Of a DNA stretch of 64,000 nucleotides, positions 58,301 through 64,000 are shown one piece after another. Within the stretch, counting starts at the first letter, position 1. Every line of letters begins with the position of its first letter. Below the pieces are notes generated by a model. It did no database searches. It was not told where the DNA came from and saw nothing but the letters and a program-made list of their open reading frames with translations. The stretch is taken from positions 39,701,401-39,765,400 of the forward strand of contig NC_087249.1 of assembly GCF_037042905.1 (NCBI RefSeq), in the 5' to 3' direction. The translations under genes and the position numbers were made by a program. This DNA comes from Lytechinus pictus. Lineage: Eukaryota > Echinodermata > Echinoidea > Temnopleuroida > Toxopneustidae.

Positions 58301-61300
58301 CTATTTTCTCATGGTGCAATTGCTACATTTTGGGAAATATTTCTTTCATTTCAAGGGCTTCTTTTCGCCCAACAAACCAGAGACAAAACTTCTTACAGGT
58401 TGATAAATTCAAGCAAGGAAATTTTGAAATCCTGCACTGTACTATTATTTCCATAGCTCTAATTGATTGATCTAATGTTTTGAAAAACTGTATAGTATCG
58501 TTTAAAGGTTCTGATGTATAGATCTACAAGTACTTGTACATGTAGATAGGGAAATATAGGCCTGTAAATGGTTGATATTCATAGTCTTTGGTAACGCTGA
58601 ATTTCTAATATACATGTATTTCTTTATTTTACAGTCCAATGATCTCTGCTGAAATTTACGGTAGTTACGTGTACCTTTCATTCATAGGAAACACAATGGC
58701 TCAACCCTAGTATGTGCAGTGTCTCAATATATTATTCTTTATACTTGCTTATATACATGTAGCGCGCTTAATACTTTATCTGATATAAAGGTTCTATAAT
58801 AAACCATCTCATTCCTATTCCTTGTTTTTCTTCCTATACAGAATAGTGGTGAATATATTCCTTGTGATAACACAGTTTGGATTCTGTTGTGTATACTTCC
58901 TTTTCATTGCCGATAATATACATGCGGTAAGATCCTCTTTTACATGACCAAAGGAGTATGAAACCTTTGAAACCAGTTCAATTCATATAAATGAGAAAAA
59001 TCAAAGAAACGGACCATCAAAAGTTTGAGTAAGGTTGAATGATTTACAGTTATGAGTATTTGAATACCGAGATGATGCTATGGAGATCCTCCCTTTAGCC
59101 AATCTGTGATGTGATACATGTACAACTTCCCCATAACTTTAGTTCTCCATCACTTACTATCTTCACATCGAAATTGAAAACATATCTCTTTAAGTAAGAA
59201 ATGTTTGCGTACACGTAGAATTAAGTAAAAAGAGCTCTGAACAAGCGCAGCTGAATATACTCATATAAAAGCTGCACTATACAAATTTATCTTTTTTTTA
59301 GTGTATGGCAAGATCATGTTTTCTTTTTTTAAGAGGAGACATGTAGTAGAGGTTTCACAACATAATATCATGGATAAATTGTTTGTCATATCAATAGAAA
59401 TGAGCAAAAAGAGATGTTTTGGGGTGTACTATCAGTGTCCAAAGGGGGAGACTTGGAGTTGTATATGTGTGATATCACAGATCTTGTTTGCATTGCCAAC
59501 TGGATGATCTTCATTACATTAGTGATTGCCCTTATATTTCTTATTTTTCTGTCCAGATTTATTCAATTTTTCGTTGCTCCTATTCTTTGTTTCTGCTTTC
59601 ACACAAGCTTACTTGCTCCAAGGGTGTCATTCTCATTTAATCATGCCAAACTTGGCTTTGTTCAACTCACTAGTTTTTTATGACTTTGAGAATTGAAAGA
59701 AAGTGAGCAGAATTTTAATAAGTGAATGTTTACTTTCAAAACAGTTTTCAGGAGGGGGGGGGGGTCAGGTAAAATAATTTTCAATCAATATTCAAAATGA
59801 TATCAAACTGTCAAGTAGTGCATTTTGATGGTTATGGCACATGCATACATGTGTAACATTGAGATAATCAATATATTATCTACACGTTTTTCTGCCTGAA
59901 GACAAATTTTGATGCCATTCTGAACCCAAGCAAAATGTTCATTATTCAACCAATTTCATAGGATTTACTTCGCTTGGCATGGCATGGCATGGTAGGGGTT
60001 ACAACTGTCAATTTGAGGTTGATTTCCTAAATGGAAAGATTTTACCACTCTCTTATCTTTTACATGGTTTGAATATATCATATAGACCTATTCTTTCATT
60101 GTGGTAATACATCTACTGGTACCTGGTATGGCTTATCCATCTGATAAGAGATACCAGCATCTAAATCACAAATCACCATCTATAAATTTGCATGTGTATG
60201 AAGTATATAGGGTCTGAAACCTTTTGAAGGGCATATCACTAGAGATGGCTTTTTCCTTATCCCGAGGTTAGCAATTACATATGGAATACTTGTATGATAA
60301 GAAAGAAAAAAAGGAATGGAAAAATCTTCAAGCCTGTCTTTTGCTTTGGTACCCCCCCCCCCCTTCCCCAAATGTGATATGACTAGTCCAATAAATTACT
60401 AGATTATATGAATGTGTATGCCCTTAAACACTGTACATCACTGGCGTATCCGGCAAAGCCGGCCCGTGCCCCCCCCCCCCCCCCATTTGAGAGCCACAAT
60501 TAAAATTTGTAATGTAAAAATGCTGTTATAAAACACAAGTGTGCCCCTCCCCCCCCCCCCTTGAAAGTGAAGACCTTTTTTCTTTGCTTGTCAAACTTTT
60601 TTGTGGACAAAATGTCCCTAATTTTGGTTAAAAACCTTCTTTTTTTTTCTGCTTGTCAAATTTTTCCTCGGGAAAATGTGCCCCCCTTTCGGAAAATCCT
60701 GGATCAGCCCCTGAATTACATGTATGATGTGGAGGATACGAAATGAAAATGTGTTTTACAGGATAATTGTTGTGAATGTTAAAATGCATACAGGTATATA
60801 TATTGTATAAAATATCTTTTGTTTTTTTTTATTTCTATTTGATATAAAACCTATTCGAAAACATGGTCTGGGCTGAAAATTTCAGAATATAATCTGTGTC
60901 TTTAGCTTCTTGATATCCAATTCCTGAATTTGTATAACTGCTAAAAGAGCTCTTTGAAAGAAAAAATGAAAAAAAAACTGCCGAGAGATGGCGATAGATG
61001 TTTTATTTGAATATTTAATTTTTCATGGCGAATTGGCTGTTAAAAAAAAAGATCAAGAGATTAATAACTGCAAGTTTCAAGTTTGAAATGTTACATGTAG
61101 ATCATAGTCCAGTATAATTTTCATTATTGGTCCTAGCTAAAAACAGTCTTTAATATTTAGTGCAGTAACCAGTCATTCCTGAATGAAAATAATTCAAATC
61201 ATTACACACTCTAAATTGGCAACATTATGCAAATAAACAAAATCACTGTTTAGAAATGCAAATTGGCAACTTTTAGGGAAAGTTCTTCTACTGTCATACA

Positions 61301-62383
61301 ATTTGATTTTTAAAAGTAATGTGTAAATTTATTATTTCAAAAGTATATTTTAAAAGTATTGAAAATTTGATAAGCATTACACCTTAACTAGAAAACAGAG
61401 ACAAACCACGTCAGGAATGTCCAGTATCAAAGGAATCGGATTTACCCCTGTGTAATTAATTACCCTATAAAGGAGAGGTGATCCTCTAATATGAGATTTG
61501 ATCCTATCTTCTCTAAACCAACAGGTATATGCGGAGTTTTATCCTGAATCGGTGCCCAGCGAAAAGATTTTTGTATTGATGGCAGCCCCTCTTGTCATCT
61601 TGTTAGTCTACATCAGAAATCTAGATGACTTTGCTCCGCTATCATCGATTGCCAATGTGCTCTCGCTGGTTGGAATAGCTATCTTATTTGAGGTATGCAT
61701 TTATGGAGTTTCCATTTTCAGTTTTGATGATTTTTACAGTGCATACCCCCCCTAAGAAAAAAAACACCAGCCACGTTCCTCAGTTATTTCTTCCAGCATA
61801 GGAACAAGATTTATGATATTTTATCGATGTCTTCATTAAATTAAGTTTTTCTTCTATATTTCGATACCTCATATGAGTGAATTCTTTAATGAGCAGAACG
61901 AGTTGGAAATGTCAATATAAAACTTCAATTCGATTCAGTTTGATTGTAATCTATCAAGTATGAAAGCAGTACAAACAAAATTGAAAACAAAATATTATGT
62001 AAAAATGGGAAGGTGATATTCAAAGAGATGTGCCTAATACATACATGTACAATTAATTTTATTTTTTTGTTCACTGTACATGGAGTGCCATAGACTTTAT
62101 ACAGTAAGCACGATTATGGTATGCAATTGATTCCATCTTTTAGGAAACCAGGCCCTTTTGTCTAATTATCATGATTTAAATTTTGTTACATTTTATAATG
62201 AAACGTGTTTTTCTATGATGCATTTATTTCATATTTTGATGTTCTATGCAGTATATGCTGACACACTTTGGAAGTGGTAATGGAGCATCTTTCAACTTAA
62301 GTGAACTGACTTTAATTGGAGATGTCAAAGGTATTGCTTTCTTCTTTGGCACTGCTATGTACTCATTTGAAGGCATTGGTGTG
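46138..62383 (+). CDS. SLC36A: Proton-coupled amino-acid transporter (SLC36/PAT family), 5' part
   Basis: Seven coding exons splice into 849 nt (283 codons) with every phase matching. The product has a polar, serine-rich ~62-residue N-terminus and then the SLC36 core. TM1 carries HVIKGSLGTGMLGLPFAI, the glycine-rich substrate-site helix of the AAAP superfamily. TM2 is GPILLLLIAIMAVHCMLILV. TM3 contains VITQFGFCCVYFLFIADN, nearly matching vertebrate PATs. TM4 contains LVILLVYIRNL and TM6 FFFGTAMYSFEGIGV. The family co-transports protons with glycine, alanine or proline at plasma or lysosomal membranes. Vertebrate members are about 470-480 residues with 11 TMs, so roughly 200 C-terminal residues lie beyond the window. 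The specific paralogue cannot be resolved. Confidence 0.93.
46708..46896. mobile_element. Miniature inverted-repeat element, GTTTCATAAAGCTG ends
   Basis: GTTTCATAAAGCTGTTCGTA at the left matches the inverse at the right. Subterminal GACTGGTGATCC / GGATCACCAGTC also pair. Confidence 0.82.
48230..49500. repeat. Minisatellite, unit about 130-160 bp
   Basis: About eight diverged units, each with GACCGATTTTGATTTTTTT, CATCTGGTAGAGCTTCATGA, CACAGAATTTTGAAATTT and TTATGCTAATTTATGCAAA in fixed order. One unit is interrupted by the element at 48894. Confidence 0.85.
48894..49024. mobile_element. Miniature element of the CT-flanked family, inside a minisatellite
   Basis: GGGTCCCTTAACACAAAGG and, inverted, GGAGCCCGTAACGCAAA ends, with inner GCGATTGATCGTA matching the array elements at 2180, 6109 and 10784. 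Neighbouring units read CATCTGGTAGAG without it, giving the empty site. Confidence 0.85.
49523..49730. mobile_element. 200 bp inverted-repeat element with TACA duplication
   Basis: The element is 49527-49726. Ends are GGGCAATTCCATAAAAT, perfect in both orientations, followed by TGTATGTCCGACCCC-like subterminal pairing. TACA lies on both sides. Confidence 0.88.
50004..50708. mobile_element. 699 bp inverted-repeat element with AAT flanks
   Basis: The element is 50007-50705. GGGTCAGATGCATAAAAAGT starts it and is matched inverted at the end. The interior is rich in AGCAATTGCT-like and TTGCTTG words. The 3-bp AAT duplication suggests a Harbinger-like origin, unproven. Confidence 0.82.
51038..51128 (+). 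CDS. SLC36A: SLC36 exon: TM1
   Basis: Acceptor TTTCGATACAG, donor GTG|GTATGT. 91 nt; the first base completes Thr (AC+T). Encodes NGQTLMHVIKGSLGTGMLGL followed by PFAIRECGIV. Ends in phase 0. Confidence 0.93.
51160..51330. repeat. Inverted repeat of about 170 bp
   Basis: GAATGTTTATGAGTGCAATGG/ACAGAATACTTC-type arm returns inverted (GAAGTATTCTGTCCATTGCA). GATCCATTCAA/TTGAATGGATC pairs at the centre. Confidence 0.8.
51783..52200 (+). mobile_element. Tc1-like left end
   Basis: TACAGTTGAGACCAAAAGTT resembles Tc1-type termini starting at TA. No matching right end found, so the extent is uncertain. Confidence 0.4.
52374..52611. mobile_element. Tc1/mariner-type miniature element
   Basis: TACAGTTGTGCTAAAAAATG at the left and, inverted, TATAGTGGTGCTCAAAAGTT at the right, both starting at TA. 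238 bp with AT-rich subterminal arms. Confidence 0.75.
52971..53836. mobile_element. Inverted-repeat element, GGGGTAAGTTGAGC family
   Basis: The element is 52973-53834. Ends are GGGGAAGGCGGGGTAAGTTG, matched inverted at the right with TA on both flanks. GGGGCAAGTTGAGCCA words recur internally in both orientations (53002, 53344, 53370, 53588, 53632). Confidence 0.85.
54190..54395. repeat. ATT/TTG microsatellite region
   Basis: Imperfect TTATTATTATTG repeats plus two copies of a TTTATGTATTTATT block. Confidence 0.8.
54847..54935 (+). CDS. SLC36A: SLC36 exon: TM2
   Basis: Acceptor CTTTGTGCAG, donor AG|GTAGGT. 89 nt encoding LGPILLLLIAIMAVHCMLIL then VRCCHNLCS and two bases of Arg (phase 2). 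Confidence 0.93.
54936..56079 (+). other. SLC36 intron (1.1 kb)
   Basis: AT-rich with a repeated TTGGTCTAAT-type word (54990-55200) and a TATACATGTATATATAT tract near 55890. No exon seen. Confidence 0.75.
56080..56178 (+). CDS. SLC36A: SLC36 exon: TM2-TM3 loop
   Basis: Acceptor TTTCTTTCTTTAG, donor AG|GTCGGT (weak). 99 nt encoding RTCHVSLDYGEVAETALKEA then HIPRCIRERARVG and part of Arg. DYG is conserved in the PAT loop. Phase 2 at both ends. Confidence 0.88.
56801..57037 (+). pseudogene. RecQ-like helicase N-terminal fragment
   Basis: From ATG 56801 the frame reads MASTSTRKKLLLESLDYAAD, then a segment containing FRDLQESVIRSVIDDGRDIF and VALPTGY, as in RecQ-family Q motif/motif I regions. 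The Walker A that should read GYGKS is GYEKA, and the frame then runs into unrelated sequence and stops at 57037. CCAAT and GACGTCAC words just upstream (56731, 56780) look like a retained promoter. Probably a broken gene copy or transposon-carried fragment; it lies in the sense strand of an SLC36 intron. Confidence 0.6.
57290..57481 (-). mobile_element. Mariner-like terminal fragment
   Basis: Read on the minus strand it starts TACAGTGCGTCTCAAAAAA, matching the intact end of the 43346-44740 element. The other end was not found. Confidence 0.5.
57517..57886. mobile_element. Palindromic element carrying CGTACG motifs
   Basis: The element is 57521-57882 (362 bp). Ends are GGGCGATTCTATAC and, inverted, GGGCGATTCCATGC; TTCT lies on both flanks. 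TGTCGTACGGGACA lies at 57537, and an inner hairpin places TGTCGTACGTGAC against TTCGTACGACAC (57704-57740). The left end matches the inverse of 770-802 in the tRNA array. An open frame on the minus strand beginning MSRTTRIESP is produced by the motif. Confidence 0.78.
58842..58926 (+). CDS. SLC36A: SLC36 exon: TM3
   Basis: Acceptor TTCTTCCTATACAG, donor GCG|GTAAGA. 85 nt; the first base completes Arg. Encodes IVVNIFLVITQFGFCCVYFL then FIADNIHA. Confidence 0.94.
58952..59640. mobile_element. piggyBac-type miniature element, second copy
   Basis: AGGAGTATGAAACC start and TTAA at 59637-59640. The left TTAA has decayed to CCAA (58948-58951). The arms align with the 43398-43981 element (GAGAAAAATCAAAGAAAC, CTTACTTGCTCCAAG). 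Confidence 0.82.
60439..60713. mobile_element. hAT-like miniature element
   Basis: CACTGGCGTATCCGGC start and, inverted, CAGGGGCTGATCCAGG end. Long C-runs and two GCTTGTCAAA words inside. The flanks CTGTACAT and AATTACAT share only the last five bases. Confidence 0.7.
61525..61692 (+). CDS. SLC36A: SLC36 exon: TM4-TM5
   Basis: Acceptor AAACCAACAG, donor GAG|GTATGC. 168 nt, phase 0 at both ends. Encodes VYAEFYPESVPSEKIFVLMA, then a hydrophobic stretch through LLVYIRNLDDFAPLSSIAN and LVGIAILFE. IRNL is a PAT hallmark. Confidence 0.94.
61693..62251 (+). other. SLC36 intron (0.56 kb)
   Basis: No repeat or exon recognised. Confidence 0.8.
62252..62383 (+). CDS. SLC36A: SLC36 exon: end of TM5 and TM6
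   Basis: Acceptor GTTCTATGCAG, donor GTG|GTGAGT. 132 nt, phase 0. Encodes YMLTHFGSGNGASFNLSELT, then GIAFFFGTAMYSFEGIGV, the conserved FGTA-FEGIG helix. Confidence 0.94.
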
Positions 62384-62409
62384 GTGAGTGAAAACATTTT
62401 TTAATTGAT

Positions 62410-62490
62410 CTCTCATAATAATAATTATGATGATGATGATGTTGATGATGATGATGACAATAACAACTGTACAATAATGATGATAATTAT
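62410..62490. repeat. GAT microsatellite
   Basis: Runs of GATGATGATG with interruptions. Confidence 0.8.
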
Positions 62491-62649
62491 AATATGATAA
62501 TGCACCAAATCCACTCTGCACAGTGCCCAAGATGCAACAAAAGAGAAAAAGAGAGAAAGAAAAATATTATATTGAATAAAGGAAGATGACCCTAAAACCT
62601 ATGAATGTGAAATCTATAATGAAATATCCCCATGTTTTTTTTTAAGGCT

Positions 62650-62949
62650 TGGTAAAGGTTACACAACATTTTCTCCTGCGACAATTGCTCCGGGCTTTAT
62701 TTATGTTAACCCCCGTAGGAACTCGGCAGGACAGCATTTTGCTGGTAAATGCCAAGCTGGTATATATAACCAATTTCTGATAGAGACATGTTTACGTCTA
62801 GGTTAATCAGTCATAATGGCTGGCCTTATAGACGTCAGATATTACTATCGGGCCTTTTTGTCAAAGTGGAGACAATGGCAGAGTGGGGATATGAACTCAC
62901 AACCTTGCGATTATGAGTCCAATGCTCTAACCACTGTACCACACGACCC
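62650..62949 (-). mobile_element. tRNA-derived SINE
   Basis: On the minus strand the head (62949 to about 62877) reads like a tRNA: GTGTGGTACAGTGGTTAGAG (A box region), an anticodon-like CAT, and B box GTTCATATCCC. A non-tRNA body continues to about 62650, giving about 300 bp. The acceptor ends do not pair. Confidence 0.75.
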
Positions 62950-62964
62950 TTATATCTAAGATGT

Positions 62965-63050
62965 ATGGTTAGGGTGAGGATTATGGTTGCAAAAGGTTTT
63001 TATGTTAGGTTTAGGGTTAGGTTTGGGGTAGGGTATAGTGTTAAATCCAG
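62965..63050. repeat. Degenerate TTAGGG-like stretch
   Basis: GTTAGGTTTAGGGTTAGG and flanking G/T-rich words. Short and irregular. Confidence 0.5.
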
Positions 63051-63580
63051 GGTTGAAATTAGTCATTCGTATATGGAATTTATAGCAGAGCAATTTTCAC
63101 CGGAGCGAATGTCATGGAATCGTGATAACACCACCACAGAGAGCATATTCTTTTTCAAATATAGAGTCATGTCAAATCAATAGGCCATTATCAGCATATA
63201 CATATTAGTTGTAATGATGAATCGGCTGTATTGTCATTCAACAATACATTCAACAATACGTTCTTTCTTTTTCTCATTCTCCTTTGAACTACACGTACAA
63301 ACATCATTTGTTGTCCTGATCTTGATTATGTTGAAAAGCAAATAATTTTTTTTTTATATGAAGAATACTATCTTGTATTTCCATAAGTAAGTACCTTCAC
63401 CTCCAACTCGTGTCTTCATCACATACGTACATGTATATGATACAATTCTGTCATGATCAGAGTCATATCTCTTTTTAAGATGGAGTCTAAAGAAGCCACT
63501 AGTAGGAGGCGAAAGTACTCACCAAGGTTAAGGAAAAAATTCCTTGATTTTGAAAAAGAACATACCCAAATGAAATCACT
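63051..63580. other. SLC36 intron, no feature recognised
   Basis: No exon with SLC36 similarity seen; the next exon is presumably beyond 64000. Confidence 0.5.
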
Positions 63581-63593
63581 AAATCAGGGGACT

Positions 63594-63730
63594 GTTTCAT
63601 CAAGATTTTCTCTGAAAAATTCCTGATTTTTATTGGCTGAGAAGCACTGTTACTATGGCAACTGTCAGATAAAACATCCGGCAAGTAATTACATAAAACA
63701 CTTACCCAATTAATCTTATTAAAAGTCATA
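63594..63730 (+). mobile_element. Left end of an inverted-repeat element
   Basis: GGGACTGTTTCATCAAGATT resembles miniature-element ends; its inverse is not in the window and may lie past 64000. Confidence 0.35.
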
Positions 63731-63739
63731 AAAATGTTT

Positions 63740-63995
63740 CTGCCGTCCCATGACAAAAGGAAGCAACTCTGTTGAATAAGCTGCTTTAAATGGGGAAAAC
63801 GTGTCATTGTTTTATGCGGAAATATATAGACTTACTTGCTTTTGAAAGGTCTTGTATTTTTGAAATTTGGGGCTATGTGACTCCAATTCTTTCAGCATCA
63901 TGTAGAACATTCAGAAAATATCCCAAATCAAGAAAAAAACCAGAGTTGCTTCCTTTTGTCATGGAATCAGTGTTATAGCTACAATGGACGGCAGT
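63740..63995. repeat. Inverted repeat at window end
   Basis: CATGACAAAAGGAAGCAACT (about 63750) returns inverted near 63943-63962, and CTGCCGTCC/GGACGGCAG form the outer ends. The right arm has about 20 extra bases. Confidence 0.8.
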
Positions 63996-64000
63996 GTTCG

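Larger units (their letters stand above)
56179..58841 (+). other. SLC36 intron (2.7 kb)
   Basis: Contains ATA-type repeats (56400-56465), a helicase-like fragment, a mariner-like end and the CGTACG palindrome element. 57890-58840 has only TACATGTA-type words and a G-run near 58180. Confidence 0.8.
58927..61524 (+). other. SLC36 intron (2.6 kb)
   Basis: Begins 25 bp before a TTAA-type element and also holds a hAT-like element. 59640-60430 and 60720-61520 show only homopolymer runs. Confidence 0.8.

Noticed and set aside
58635-58660. Possible small SLC36 exon (ACAG|TCCAATGATC...TTTACG|GTAGTT)
   Set aside because: Length 26 breaks the reading frame. The exons at 56080 and 58842 join in phase to give RIVVNIFL, as in the family.
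59414-59683. 89-codon hydrophobic frame after the TM3 exon
   Set aside because: Lies in the TTAA miniature element (58952-59636), whose relative at 43398 has no such frame.
62965-63050. Telomere-like TTAGGG sequence
   Set aside because: Too short and irregular for an interstitial telomere; probably simple G/T-rich DNA.

Overview
This is eukaryotic, AT-rich, intron-containing DNA from a marine deuterostome, most likely a sea urchin (Echinoidea). The evidence is small exons spread across kilobase introns, many short inverted-repeat DNA transposons of kinds I associate with echinoid genomes, abundant TACATGTA-type words and a tRNA-derived SINE. The species is inferred; no diagnostic single-copy gene fixes it.

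Layout. (1) 1-20436: a tandem tRNA-Ser array. Three 3.93-kb-type units (the third rearranged to 4.70 kb) and a partial fourth each carry tRNA-Ser genes, a captured 150-175 bp miniature element and a set of quasi-palindromic CGTACG-core motifs. The fourth unit is interrupted by a 3.6 kb foldback element with a 5 bp target duplication (14612-18207). Beyond it the array continues as ~360 bp tRNA+spacer monomers in alternating A/B form. I count 22 full-length tRNA-Ser genes or gene-like copies: 12 consensus AGA, 4 TGA, 3 with an acceptor-stem mismatch and 3 with an altered anticodon stem. (2) 20808-24115: a CR1/L2-like non-LTR retrotransposon on the minus strand with an uninterrupted endonuclease-reverse transcriptase ORF. 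(3) 24.1-46.1 kb: mostly non-coding, packed with hAT-, piggyBac/TTAA-, mariner- and unclassified miniature elements, several with exact target-site duplications and some nested. A displaced, damaged tRNA-Ser copy lies at 35838-35922 on the minus strand. (4) 46138-62383 and beyond: the 5' part of a proton-coupled amino-acid transporter gene (SLC36/PAT family) on the plus strand. One 5'UTR/start exon and six further coding exons give 283 in-frame codons; the 3' exons lie outside the window. Its introns hold a ~140 bp minisatellite, at least nine miniature elements, a RecQ-helicase-like exon fragment and a palindromic CGTACG element that matches one end of the motif block in the tRNA array.

How the parts relate. 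The tRNA genes are Pol III units with internal A and B boxes, most followed by T-runs, and would supply serine tRNAs. SLC36 would move small amino acids with protons across plasma or lysosomal membranes. Everything else is mobile or repetitive. The clearest novelties are the history of the tRNA array (decayed copies amplified with good ones, a template-switch scar, a foldback insertion), the CGTACG motif shared by array and intron, and nested transposons whose empty sites survive in the same window.
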